Assembly: GCA_947623765.1 (NCBI GenBank)
Contig: CANQIG010000019.1
Location: forward strand, 1 to 15,728
Source of the DNA: an uncultured Clostridia bacterium
Lineage (GTDB): Bacteria > Bacillota > Clostridia > Oscillospirales > Acutalibacteraceae
Length of the DNA stretch: 15,728 bases
Reading direction: 5' to 3'
In this document: positions 1-7,001 of the stretch, piece after piece
Layout: each line of letters opens with the position of its first letter
Position numbering within the stretch: the stretch's first letter is position 1
Position numbers and translations under genes: made by a program
Notes under the pieces: generated by a model
Databases searched by the model: none
Told to the model about the DNA's origin: nothing
Seen by the model: the letters and a program-made list of their open reading frames with translations, nothing else

Positions 1-4
1 AAAA

Positions 5-33
5 CGGCATAGCCGCATTTCACGACTATGCCG
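5..33. terminator. Possible bidirectional stem-loop at window edge
   Basis: CGGCATAG (5-12) pairs perfectly with CTATGCCG (26-33) around a 13-nt loop. Four A precede it and AATTTTCC follows it, so it would give a short U run in either direction. It probably ends a transcript of a gene outside the window. The stem is only 8 bp and the U tracts are short, so the call is tentative. Confidence 0.4.
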
Positions 34-96
34 AATTTTCCAGAGATCATAAATCCCTTAGTTGTACCGCCTTTCGGAGGGCCGTTTTTGCGCGCA

Positions 97-122
97 AAAG
101 CCGCCCGCAAAGGGACGGCTTT
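97..122 (-). terminator. Intrinsic terminator after ridA
   Basis: AAAGCCG-CCC (97-106) pairs with GGG-A-CGGCTTT (112-122), a 10-bp stem with a single bulged A and a 5-nt loop. Read on the minus strand it is followed by TTTT (99-96). It lies about 100 nt downstream of the ridA stop and is the natural end of the MBOAT-DHHW-ridA transcript. Confidence 0.65.
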
Positions 123-220
123 CGAGCTTTTTCTGTTTTCTGTCGCCGGGACGCGCCGAGCTGTGCGGGAAGCAATCTTGCAGTTTGGTCGCCCCGAAGA
201 GTGTATGAGCGGCGGGGCGG

Positions 221-598
221 TCATGCGATCTCCGCGATCACTTCGACCTCGACGAGCACGTTCTTCGGCAGGGTCTTGACGGCGACGCAGGAGCGCGCGG
301 GCTTGCCGGTGAAATACTTCGCGTAGACCTCGTTGAACGCGGCGAAATCCGCCATGTCCGCGAGGAAGCACGTCGTCTTGACGGCGCTCTCGAACGAGGC
401 GCCGGCCTCCGCGAGGACCGCCGCGAGGTTCTGCATCACCTGCTCAGCCTGCGCGGTGATGTCCGCGCCGGAGATCTCGCCGGTCTTCGGGTCGATCGGG
501 ATCTGCCCCGAGGTGAAAAGGAGGCCGCCGCAGACGATCGCCTGGGAATACGGCCCGATGGCGGCCGGGGCCTTATCGGTATAAACGGTTTTGCGCAT
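221..598 (-). CDS. ridA: RidA family reactive intermediate/imine deaminase
   Basis: This gene encodes 125 aa, the usual length of RidA (YjgF/YER057c/UK114), a small cytosolic trimer that hydrolyses reactive 2-aminoacrylate and other enamine/imine intermediates from PLP enzymes. The N-terminus KAPAAIGPYSQAI and the later PARSCVAVKTLPKN match the family; the Arg of the second motif corresponds to the catalytic carboxylate-binding Arg. ATG 598 is preferred over the in-frame ATG at 607 because the AAGG of GGAAGG sits 9 nt before 598 but directly abuts 607. It lies 62 nt downstream of the DHHW gene, so co-transcription is possible, but a link between RidA chemistry and surface acylation is not obvious. 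Confidence 0.93.
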   Translation of the reverse strand: MRKTVYTDKAPAAIGPYSQAIVCGGLLFTSGQIPIDPKTGEISGADITAQAEQVMQNLAAVLAEAGASFESAVKTTCFLADMADFAAFNEVYAKYFTGKPARSCVAVKTLPKNVLVEVEVIAEIA

Positions 599-660
599 TT
601 TGGTCATCCTTCCGTTGGTGAGTTTTTTTATTTGCAGGCGGGAAAGCCGCCCGTTTCGCT

Positions 661-1746
661 TTAACGCAGTATGCCGCCCGTGTTCAGCAGGCCGGTACTG
701 TACAGGAACAGGACGTCGTCCGCTTCCGTGAGCAGGTCCGCGAGGCGGGAGGACGCGACGTACCGCAGGTCCACCAGCGTGACCTTCGCGTATTCTCCGA
801 GGAAATACGGCGCAATCGCGCTGCCGAACGAGTCGCGGAACACCACAAGGTGTTTTTCCGTCCGCGCGAGCGGGCTTTCGATCTCGACGAACGAGACGGC
901 CCCGCCGAGGAACAGGTCGTATTTGTCGGGAGAATCGGTTTCCGGGACGTAGACGGCGGTCATGTTGGGGTCGTCGAGGCAACAGACCGTCGCGGCTTCG
1001 GTCGCCGCGTTCACGCCGTAGGAGAGCGTCTCGCCGGGCAGCGGCGCGGCGTAGCGCCCCCAGAGGACACCGTAGAACGGTTCGTCGAGCGTGCGCCACT
1101 CGAAATCCGGATTGTGCCATTCGCCGCCCATCCCCGTGAGGAGGGCCTTTGCGGCAAGGCCGATCTTCTCCTGCCGCCAGTGGGTGTCGGTCCGGTAATA
1201 ATCGGAGAGGGCGAGCGTTTCGGTCAGATCGATGTACTCGGCGTCGAGGGTCTCCTGCACGGTCTGGACCACGTCTTCGGTGGAGAGGCGCGGCGGGCCC
1301 TTTTCGGTGAAATCGGATTTGTCCGGGATCACGGCGCAGTAGATGTGTTTATTTTCGGGGAAATACGTCTCCGCGACGCTTTGAAGCAGCCGCGCGTTCT
1401 GGAAAACGGCTTTTTCGTCGAGCGGGCCGGGCGGGGTGAACAGAAAATCGCCGTCCGCAAAGACGCCCTCCACGGCGTCCTGCCGGAACACGCCGGTGCG
1501 CAGGGCGGTGTTTGCCATGCGAAACGGTTCCCGCAGGGCGAAATGGTCCGCAGCGTAATCGGAGAGCCCGGCGAAGAATTTGCCGTCGAGGAGCGTTTCC
1601 ACGGAGAATTCCGGGAAGCGGGCGAGCTCCCGGCGCTCCGACGCGGAGACCGTCTCCTTCGGGAGCAGGACCGTCAGCGCGCAGAGCAGGAAGATCACGG
1701 CGAAAAAGAGGATCGCCGGAAGTTTTGTGCGGAGAAACGTTTTCAT
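661..1746 (-). CDS. DHHW / AlgJ-AlgX-like protein, partner of MBOAT acyltransferase
   Basis: This is a 361-aa protein with an N-terminal signal-anchor (about residues 9-28), so the body is predicted to be outside the membrane. Within it are DHFALRE (67-73), DTHW (187-190, the DHHW-type motif) and RDSFGS (304-309, candidate nucleophile Ser306). Together these fit the SGNH-like Asp/His/Ser set of AlgJ/AlgX and clostridial DHHW proteins. Known relatives work with an MBOAT protein to O-acetylate exopolysaccharide. The start lies 12 nt after the MBOAT stop and its GAGGAGGGG ribosome site overlaps that stop codon, so the two are translated as a unit. The substrate polymer cannot be told from this window. 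Confidence 0.85.
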   Translation of the reverse strand: MKTFLRTKLPAILFFAVIFLLCALTVLLPKETVSASERRELARFPEFSVETLLDGKFFAGLSDYAADHFALREPFRMANTALRTGVFRQDAVEGVFADGDFLFTPPGPLDEKAVFQNARLLQSVAETYFPENKHIYCAVIPDKSDFTEKGPPRLSTEDVVQTVQETLDAEYIDLTETLALSDYYRTDTHWRQEKIGLAAKALLTGMGGEWHNPDFEWRTLDEPFYGVLWGRYAAPLPGETLSYGVNAATEAATVCCLDDPNMTAVYVPETDSPDKYDLFLGGAVSFVEIESPLARTEKHLVVFRDSFGSAIAPYFLGEYAKVTLVDLRYVASSRLADLLTEADDVLFLYSTGLLNTGGILR

Positions 1747-1758
1747 CGCGACCCCTCC

Positions 1759-3138
1759 TCAAAAGCGGAAATACAGGAACGGGCTGAAGGAACCGGCGGC
1801 GAGGAACGCCGTACACGCGAGGAGCAGGAAGAGCGTGGCCGCGGGCCGGAGCGCCGCAGAGAGTGTTCCGGCGCAGCGCCACGCGCGCGCTTTGTCGAGC
1901 ACCCACGGCACGACCGGGAACGCGCCGACCGCCGCGAGCGCCAGCACGACGCCGTACTGCGTGAGGAGCCACGCGGTCCCCGCGTCCCAAAGCGGGAGAC
2001 CGGCGAAGCCGAACATCCCCGCGAGCTGCGCGAAGAACGCGCCGGCGCTCTCCGCGTTGAAGAGCACGAAGCTGACGAGCGTCGCGAGCACGACGTAGAG
2101 GTGCGCGAGGGGCTTCGGGAGCTTCGCGAGGCGCGGCACGAACCGCTCCAGCACGAGGAACACGGCGAAATACAGCCCCCAGAGCACGAAGACCCAGTCC
2201 GCGCCGTGCCAGAGACCGGTCAGAGCCCAGACGACGCAGAGGTTGCGGATCTGTTTTGCGGGGGAGCAGCGGCTCCCGCCGAGCGGGATGTAGATGTAGT
2301 CGCGGAACCAGGAGCCCAGCGTGATATGCCAGCGCCGCCAGAATTCCCCGACGGAGGTCGAGGCGAAGGGATGCCGGAAGTTTTCCGGGAGGCCCACGCC
2401 GAACATCCGCCCGAGGCCGATGGCCATGTCGCTGTACCCGGAGAAGTCGAAGTAGATCATCAGCGCGGAGCCGACGGCGGTCATCCAGAGCATGAGGACG
2501 CTCGAACCGGCCGCGCCGTCCTTCGCGAGTTCCGCGAGCAGGTTCGCGATCAGGACCTTTTTCCCGAGGCCCACGGCGAACCGCAGCGCGCCGTCGCTCG
2601 CGCCCTTCCAGGTGACGCGCCCCGAGAGCATCTGCGCGCGCACGTCCTCAAAGCGGACGATCGGCCCGGCGATGAGCTGGGGGAAGAACGTCAGGTACGC
2701 CGCGAAGACGAGGAAGTTCCGCTCTGGGGGGATGCGGCCCTTCACGACGTCCGCGACGTAGCTGATCGACTGGAACGTATAGAAGCTGATGCCGATGGGC
2801 AGCGCGATCCGAAGCAGCGGGAGCTGCGCGCCGGAAACGGAGTTGACGGCGGAGATCAGGAAATCCGTGTACTTGAAATAGAGCAGCAGGCCGACCGAGA
2901 CGCAGCAGTTCAAAACGAGCATGAGCCGGGGCCGGAAGCGCTTTGTCAAAAGCCCGAAGGCCCACGCCGTCACCGCGACAAAGAGCATCAAAAACACATA
3001 CAGCGGCTCCCCGAACGCGTAGAACACGAGGCTCACCGCGAACAGCGCCGCGCACCGCGCCTTCCCCCGCGCGAGAAGCCCTGCGAGCAGCGCCAGCGGC
3101 AGGAAGAAAAACAAAAACGGGATGCCTGCAAATACCAT
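1759..3138 (-). CDS. MBOAT family membrane-bound O-acyltransferase
   Basis: This is a 459-aa polytopic membrane protein. Family hallmarks include FPQLIAGPIVRF (152-163), DFSGYSDMAIGLGRMFG (231-247), FWRRWHITLGSWFRDYIYIP (266-285) and LTGLWHG (307-312) with the probable catalytic His311, ending in the typical FSPFLYFRF. It would carry an acyl group across the membrane for O-acylation of a surface polysaccharide or teichoic acid (AlgI/DltB relatives). The start at 3138 has GGGGAGG 6 nt upstream and begins with the expected hydrophobic helix. The frame stays open for a further 54 codons upstream, but those residues are translated repeat block 1 and are unlikely to be protein. It is paired with the DHHW gene just downstream. 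Confidence 0.92.
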   Translation of the reverse strand: MVFAGIPFLFFFLPLALLAGLLARGKARCAALFAVSLVFYAFGEPLYVFLMLFVAVTAWAFGLLTKRFRPRLMLVLNCCVSVGLLLYFKYTDFLISAVNSVSGAQLPLLRIALPIGISFYTFQSISYVADVVKGRIPPERNFLVFAAYLTFFPQLIAGPIVRFEDVRAQMLSGRVTWKGASDGALRFAVGLGKKVLIANLLAELAKDGAAGSSVLMLWMTAVGSALMIYFDFSGYSDMAIGLGRMFGVGLPENFRHPFASTSVGEFWRRWHITLGSWFRDYIYIPLGGSRCSPAKQIRNLCVVWALTGLWHGADWVFVLWGLYFAVFLVLERFVPRLAKLPKPLAHLYVVLATLVSFVLFNAESAGAFFAQLAGMFGFAGLPLWDAGTAWLLTQYGVVLALAAVGAFPVVPWVLDKARAWRCAGTLSAALRPAATLFLLLACTAFLAAGSFSPFLYFRF

Positions 3139-3150
3139 TTGTACCTCCCC

Positions 3151-3174
3151 GTACTTTTCTTGAAAGAAAAGTAC
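3151..3174 (+). repeat. Hairpin repeat copy 1 (TGAA loop)
   Basis: GTACTTTTCT, loop TGAA, AGAAAAGTAC: a perfect 10-bp stem followed by GCAAAAGAACTTTT, itself a small palindrome. It ends immediately next to the MBOAT GGGGAGG site, so it would fold in the 5' leader of that minus-strand gene. Confidence 0.8.
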
Positions 3175-3334
3175 GCAAAAGAACTTTTGGGTCGCGTTGG
3201 TCGTTCGCTGCGCGAACTTCGCCGGCGCGATTGACGAGCGCTGCCCCGCGTCGGAAACTGGGTATGTGAGGGAGCCTGTTTCCGCGCCTAGCAAGCCCAC
3301 CTAGAGCGAACGAAAGCGGCCCTGCCGCCGCGCC

Positions 3335-3356
3335 TACCTTTTCTGAAGAAAAGGTA
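3335..3356 (+). repeat. Hairpin repeat copy 2 (GA loop)
   Basis: TACCTTTTCT, GA, AGAAAAGGTA: a perfect 10-bp stem followed by GAACCAGAAGACTTTTACG. It begins 184 nt after copy 1. Confidence 0.8.
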
Positions 3357-3785
3357 GAACCAGAAGACTTTTACGTCGCGTTTCGCGCGCCTGTGCGCGC
3401 TTACCGATGTCGATGGATTTCCCTCGCAGTCCGCGCAATAGGTGCTGTGAGGAAAAATAGATTTCTCCTGTTCTCCGCGAGCCGATGCAGGGCAAACGAA
3501 CGCAGCTCTGCCGCCGCTCTGCGAACTACGCCGGTGCGGTTGGCAGGCGCTACCCCGCGCCGGAAGCCGGAGTTGGTGTGGAGGGTCGGCTTCCGATTTC
3601 GGTGAGAAAACGTAGAGCGAACGAAGGCGGCCATGCCGCCGAGCTGGCGCAGGGAAAATATCGCCGCGGCGGCTGGAAGCCAAACATTTTGCCGCAGGAA
3701 AATTACCGAGGCGCAGAGCCTCCGTAGGAAGGCGAGGCTCTGCTTTCGGCGTATTATATTAGAGCAAACGTCAAGGTCTTTTGAT

Positions 3786-3812
3786 CCAAACTTTTCTTCC
3801 AGAAAAGTTTGG
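3786..3812 (-). repeat. Hairpin repeat copy 3, abutting the lipoprotein stop codon
   Basis: The stem is CCAAACTTTTCT with AGAAAAGTTTGG, 12 bp around a 3-nt loop. Read on the minus strand it starts at the base after the lipoprotein TAA and is followed by ATCAAAAGACC, the family tail. It may protect or end that mRNA, although there is no U tract. Confidence 0.8.
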
Positions 3813-4313
3813 TTAGTCGGCGAGCTTATGGAAGGCTTCGGCGTACTTATCGGAGTTCTCGGCCATCGCGAAGAAGATCAGGTCGCCTTCGCTCTCAACG
3901 CGCACGTCGGAGGGATCGACCTCCACGCAGACCCACTTGCGCGGGTTGGCGTTCGCCATGATGTCCTCCTTGAGCTTCTCGACGTCGACGCCCTCGTTGA
4001 CGCGCAGCAGGCAGACCTGGTACGGCACGACGTTGATCATCGGGACGCTCGCGTACGCAGCAGAATAATCCACGTCCTTCACGAAGAAGTAGTACTCGAA
4101 CTGGTCCTCGGGGATCTCGAACTCATCCAGCCCGCCGAGGAAATCGCGGGTGTCCGCGTCCACGTCGGCGGTCTCGTAGATCTTTTCCATGATGTCGGGG
4201 AGCTCGCCTTCGATCTTTCTGCCGCCGGAGGACGAACCGCCCGAACAGGCGGCGAGCGCCAGCAGGAGGACAAGGCACAGGGCGAGCGCGGAAATACGGA
4301 TCGACTTTTTCAT
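3813..4313 (-). CDS. Small predicted lipoprotein (DUF4358-like)
   Basis: This gene encodes 166 aa. MKKSIRI is followed by a hydrophobic stretch and the lipobox LAAC with Cys23, so it should be lipidated and held on the outer face of the membrane. The mature part has two features reminiscent of clostridial DUF4358 lipoproteins: a central VVPYQVCLLRVNEGVDVEKL segment and ANPRKWVCVEVDPSDV. That assignment is from memory of the family and is tentative. No enzymatic motif is visible. The start at 4313 is supported by GGAAGG 9 nt upstream; an earlier in-frame ATG (4358) would put 15 polar residues before the signal peptide. The ABC cassette terminator lies upstream, so it probably has its own promoter, which I could not identify. 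Confidence 0.8.
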   Translation of the reverse strand: MKKSIRISALALCLVLLLALAACSGGSSSGGRKIEGELPDIMEKIYETADVDADTRDFLGGLDEFEIPEDQFEYYFFVKDVDYSAAYASVPMINVVPYQVCLLRVNEGVDVEKLKEDIMANANPRKWVCVEVDPSDVRVESEGDLIFFAMAENSDKYAEAFHKLAD

Positions 4314-4415
4314 AACAAAACCTTCCTTTACAAAAGCATTCGGGCGGGAGCAAAACATCTTCGCCCTCTTCGGGACAGCCGGAGAAAGCTGGGTCCCTTC
4401 ACTGGAAATGTAGGG

Positions 4416-4441
4416 AAAAAGCGCACTGCGTTACGCTTTTT
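4416..4441 (-). terminator. Intrinsic terminator after the ABC export cassette
   Basis: AAAAAGCG (4416-4423) pairs with CGCTTTTT (4434-4441), giving an A-rich side and a T run in both directions. On the minus strand it starts 6 nt after the ATPase stop codon, so it ends the ABC transcript before the lipoprotein gene. Confidence 0.7.
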
Positions 4442-4447
4442 GACAAA

Positions 4448-5203
4448 TTATTTTTTAGGGGCGGGAGCCGGTTTCGGCTGCGGGCCCGCTTCGTAGAACG
4501 TGACCGCGTCCTCAACGCTGCCGTCGAAGACGATCTGCCCGTCGCTCATCACGACGCCGCGCTTGCAGAACGTGAGCGCGGTCTCCGCGGAATGGGTGAC
4601 GAAGAGCAGCGTGATGTCGCCGCGCATGATCTCGTCGATCTTCCGGCTGCACTTTTCCCGGAACGCCTTGTCGCCGACGGCGAGCGCCTCGTCGACGATG
4701 AGGATCTCCGGGTCGGTATTGACGCAGATAGAAAAGCCGAGCCGCGCCTTCATTCCGCTTGAGTATGTGCGCACCGGCTGGTCGATATACTCCCCGAGCT
4801 CGGCGAACGCGGTGATCTCCGGCTCGAGTTCGGCGATGCGTTCGTCGGAGAGCCCGAGGATCTGGCCCTTGAGGTAGATGTTTTCCCGGCCGGTAAATTC
4901 CGGGTCGAAGCCGCTGGTCAGCTCCAAAAGGGCGCTGACCGTGCCGTGGACCTCGACTTCGCCTTTCGTGGGGAAGGTGACGCCGGTGATCATCTTGAGG
5001 AGCGTCGATTTGCCTGCGCCGTTTCGCCCGAGGATCGCGACGGATTCCCCCTTGCGCACCGTGAGGGAGAGGTCCCGGACGGCGTGCTTTTCGCTGTGGG
5101 ACACGCGGTCGAAAAACAGGCCCAGCAGGCGTTTTCGGCTGGAGGCGTAGAGCTTGTACGTCTTGGAGACGTCCCGGAACGCGATGGCCAACTCTTTTTC
5201 CAT
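4448..5203 (-). CDS. ABC transporter ATPase, polysaccharide/teichoic acid export (TagH/Wzt/KpsT type)
   Basis: This gene encodes 251 aa: a nucleotide-binding domain with Walker A GRNGAGKST (59-67), signature YSSGM (147-151), Walker B ILIVDE (167-172) and switch His204. The IxFRDVSKTYKLY start, the insertion RKRLLGLFFDRVS before Walker A, and the ALLELTSGFDPEFTGRENIY segment are typical of the exporter subfamily that moves lipid-linked polysaccharide or wall teichoic acid across the membrane. The chain ends in a short Pro/Lys tail (PQPKPAPAPKK) and lacks both a Wzt-type carbohydrate-binding domain and the long TagH C-terminus. The start lies 9 nt after the permease stop, with GAGGTG 7 nt before the ATG overlapping that stop. 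No glycosyltransferase is nearby, so the substrate is unknown. Confidence 0.92.
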   Translation of the reverse strand: MEKELAIAFRDVSKTYKLYASSRKRLLGLFFDRVSHSEKHAVRDLSLTVRKGESVAILGRNGAGKSTLLKMITGVTFPTKGEVEVHGTVSALLELTSGFDPEFTGRENIYLKGQILGLSDERIAELEPEITAFAELGEYIDQPVRTYSSGMKARLGFSICVNTDPEILIVDEALAVGDKAFREKCSRKIDEIMRGDITLLFVTHSAETALTFCKRGVVMSDGQIVFDGSVEDAVTFYEAGPQPKPAPAPKK

Positions 5204-5212
5204 GCAGTCACC

Positions 5213-6055
5213 TCACAGCACGTCCGCGAGCTCCGGGCGCACGCGGCGGTAGCAGAAATAGCCGAGCACCCAGATGACGACCAGCTCGATGCCGAAATAG
5301 AGGAGGCGCTTCGGCTGCTCGAAGAACCATTTGTTGTAGATAAAGCAGTTGCGGTAGCCGTTGCAGACGAACGTGACGGGGTTGATCATCAGGAAGGATT
5401 TCGCGACGGGATTTTCCATGCGGTCCACCTCCCAGAGGATGCCGGAGAGCCAGAACACCGCCGTCACGAACGAGCGGATGAGGTTGCTGAAATCCCCGCT
5501 CACGGCCGCGATGGGCGAAGAAAGAAACGCCCATCCCGTAAAGAACAGGAAGTTGCAGAGCATATAAAACGGGAGCTGCACGAGATAGACGGTCGGGAGA
5601 TGCCCCGTGCAGAGGAAGATCAAGATCGTGCAGAGCTGCAGGATGCAGTGGACGGTAAACTTGGAAAGGCTCGTAAATGTCGGGATCGTGGAGACCGGGT
5701 ACTTCATCTTCGTGACGAGGTACCGGTTCTTGGCGATGCAGTTCGTCCCGGAAAGCAGCATTTCGCTGATGTAAAACCACGGGATCATGCCGCAGATCAG
5801 CCACAGGATGAACGGAAAGCCCTGAATGTCCCCGCCGCGCCTGAGTCCCAGCGCGAACGCGAACCAGTAGACGAATATCGTCACCAGCGGCTTGATGACC
5901 GCCCACGCCCAGCCCAGCGCCGACGCGCGGTACGTCCGCCGCAGATCCGACCCCGCGAGCCGCAGAATCTGCCAGCGGTATCGGATGTGGTCCCGGACGA
6001 TGTCCTTCACGCTCTCCACCGAGTCCGGCCGAAAACGTACGCTCTCTTCCTGCAT
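5213..6055 (-). CDS. ABC-2 type permease, polysaccharide/teichoic acid export (TagG/Wzm type)
   Basis: This 280-aa integral membrane protein has about six hydrophobic segments. The cytosolic N-terminus contains LRLAGSDLRRTYRASALGWA, close to the conserved amphipathic region of TagG/Wzm/KpsM permeases, followed by WAVIKPL, GMIPWFYISEML and, near the end, NPVTFVCNGYRN, all characteristic of the family. With the ATPase downstream it forms the complete exporter. AGGAGG lies 8 nt before the ATG. Just upstream of that site is repeat block 2, whose first hairpin (6082-6107) would fold in the leader. No promoter is evident close to the gene; the best candidate is about 970 nt upstream at 7028-7056. 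Confidence 0.92.
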   Translation of the reverse strand: MQEESVRFRPDSVESVKDIVRDHIRYRWQILRLAGSDLRRTYRASALGWAWAVIKPLVTIFVYWFAFALGLRRGGDIQGFPFILWLICGMIPWFYISEMLLSGTNCIAKNRYLVTKMKYPVSTIPTFTSLSKFTVHCILQLCTILIFLCTGHLPTVYLVQLPFYMLCNFLFFTGWAFLSSPIAAVSGDFSNLIRSFVTAVFWLSGILWEVDRMENPVAKSFLMINPVTFVCNGYRNCFIYNKWFFEQPKRLLYFGIELVVIWVLGYFCYRRVRPELADVL

Positions 6056-6081
6056 CTTCTGTCACCTCCTCGTACTTTTCT

Positions 6082-6107
6082 CCTACTTTTCTTGAAAGAA
6101 AAGTAGG
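6082..6107 (+). repeat. Hairpin repeat copy 4 (TGAA loop)
   Basis: CCTACTTTTCT, loop TGAA, AGAAAAGTAGG: a perfect 11-bp stem followed by CAAAAGAACTTTTACGTCGCG. A half copy, CGTACTTTTCT (6071-6081), sits between it and the permease AGGAGG site (6064-6069), as if one arm was duplicated or an older copy was interrupted. Confidence 0.8.
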
Positions 6108-6170
6108 CAAAAGAACTTTTACGTCGCGTTGGTCGCGTGTGCTTGCACACGCTTCGCCGGTGCGTTTTTG

Positions 6171-6266
6171 GGGCTTTGCCCCGCGCCATAAGCTGAAATT
6201 GGGTGGTGGGCCTACCTCCGCTTCCGGTAAGCCAGCGTAGGGCAAACGAAAGCGGCCTTGCCGCCG
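6171..6266. repeat. 96-nt direct repeat, copy A
   Basis: It matches 6462-6557 over 96 nt with two differences (AAACG/GAACG and GGCCTT/GGCTTT). The offset of 291 nt is a multiple of three, so frames crossing the block repeat the same peptide. It ends in the GCGGC-nnn-GCCGC mini-hairpin. Confidence 0.85.
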
Positions 6267-6292
6267 CCAACCTTTTCTGAAGAAAAGGTTGG
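6267..6292 (+). repeat. Hairpin repeat copy 5 (GA loop)
   Basis: CCAACCTTTTCT, GA, AGAAAAGGTTGG: a perfect 12-bp stem followed by ACCAAAAGACTTTACGTCGCG. It starts 185 nt after copy 4. Confidence 0.8.
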
Positions 6293-6360
6293 ACCAAAAG
6301 ACTTTACGTCGCGTTGGTCGTTCGATTTGCGAACTTCGCCGGTGTGGTTGGTGGGTGTCG

Positions 6361-6420
6361 CCCCGCGCCGGAAACGCTGTTTGTATAGTGAAACTGCTTC
6401 TGCTCCCCGCAAGCTTGCTT
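6361..6420. repeat. 60-nt direct repeat, copy A
   Basis: It matches 6607-6666 with three differences, beginning CCCCGCGCCGGAAACGCTG. The offset here is 246 nt, unlike the 291 nt of the neighbouring repeat, so the block grew by more than one duplication or by recombination between modules. Confidence 0.85.
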
Positions 6421-6461
6421 TCGTCGCGCGTGCAGACCCACGCTTCGCCGGAGCATTTGGA

Positions 6462-6557
6462 GGGCTTTGCCCCGCGCCATAAGCTGAAATTGGGTGGTGG
6501 GCCTACCTCCGCTTCCGGTAAGCCAGCGTAGGGCGAACGAAAGCGGCTTTGCCGCCG
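6462..6557. repeat. 96-nt direct repeat, copy B
   Basis: Second copy of 6171-6266, with two differences. Confidence 0.85.
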
Positions 6558-6606
6558 CGTTGTCGTTCGCTTCGCGAAATTCGCCGAAGCGGTTGGCAGG
6601 TATTGC

Positions 6607-6666
6607 CCCCGCGCCGGAAACGCTGTTTGTATAGTGAAATTGCTTCTGCTCCCCGCAAGCCCGCTT
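6607..6666. repeat. 60-nt direct repeat, copy B
   Basis: Second copy of 6361-6420, with three differences. Confidence 0.85.
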
Positions 6667-6827
6667 TTATTGTGCATGCAGGCCTACGCTTTGCCAGCAG
6701 TTCCGGCGGGCTTTGCCCCGCGCCGGAAGCTGTGTCCGTGTGGAAAGTTTGCTTCCCAGTACAGTAAATTAGGGTAGGGCAAACGTCGCCGCGCCGCTAG
6801 GCACCGAAACAGGCTTTGCCTGCGGTT

Positions 6828-6861
6828 ATTATACCATAAGCGCGAAGCGCGTTGGTATAAT
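6828..6861. repeat. Palindrome with ATTATACCA / TGGTATAAT arms
   Basis: ATTATACCA (6828-6836) is inverted at 6853-6861, with a GCGC-GAA-GCGC mini-stem in the loop. Each arm read outward contains TGGTATAAT, an extended -10-like box. It shares GCGGTTATTATACCATA with the palindrome at 7002-7034. Confidence 0.6.
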
Positions 6862-7001
6862 CAGCCATCGCCCGTTGCCGCGGCCCAAGGCCGTTTCTCC
6901 GCTCTGTCAAACGCTGAGGAACACGCCCTCGCTTCCCGCGAGTGGACGTAGCGTAAACGAAAGCGGCTCTGCCGCCAAACTGGGCGGGCAAATATAAATC
7001 T

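Larger units (their letters stand above)
3151..3812. repeat. Repeat block 1: mosaic intergenic repeat flanked by inward-facing hairpins
   Basis: This stretch without a convincing gene opens with a hairpin in plus orientation (3151-3174) and closes with one in minus orientation (3786-3812), giving the block terminal inverted repeats. Inside are a second hairpin at 3335-3356 and modules shared with blocks 2 and 3: ACGTCGCGTTGGTCG-like, GCGAACTTCGCCGG, CCCCGCGCCGGAA, and AGCGGCCCTGCCGCC (a GCGGC-nnn-GCCGC mini-hairpin, 3316-3330). The left edge touches the MBOAT ribosome site and the right edge touches the lipoprotein stop codon. Short frames in it are repeat-derived. It resembles a non-autonomous, possibly MITE- or REP-like element, but no transposase is nearby. 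Confidence 0.7.

Noticed and set aside
637..651. Small GGCGG/CCGCC stem between the DHHW gene and ridA as a terminator
   Set aside because: Only five pairs, and on the coding strand it is followed by an A-rich tract instead of U, so ridA may be co-transcribed.
850..3234. Very long open frame on the plus strand (about 794 codons)
   Set aside because: It is antisense to the MBOAT and DHHW genes, rich in Arg/Glu/His as expected from GC-rich antisense reading, and has no family motif or ribosome site.
3139..3300. 54-residue N-terminal extension of the MBOAT protein
   Set aside because: It is translated repeat block 1 sequence. The start at 3138 has a strong ribosome site and begins with the expected membrane helix.
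3749..3778. TATAAT with a TTGACG nearby on the minus strand
   Set aside because: The spacing is only about 10 nt, too short for a sigma-70 promoter, and it lies inside the repeat block.
4946..6106. Open frame of about 386 codons on the plus strand
   Set aside because: It is antisense to the ABC ATPase and permease, with no recognisable domain.
5208..6677. Minus-strand frame of 489 codons containing a repeated peptide of 97-codon period
   Set aside because: The repetition comes from the 291-nt DNA repeat, and the rest overlaps the permease in another frame. A repeat protein is unlikely without a start or ribosome site, though it explains why such peptides get annotated.
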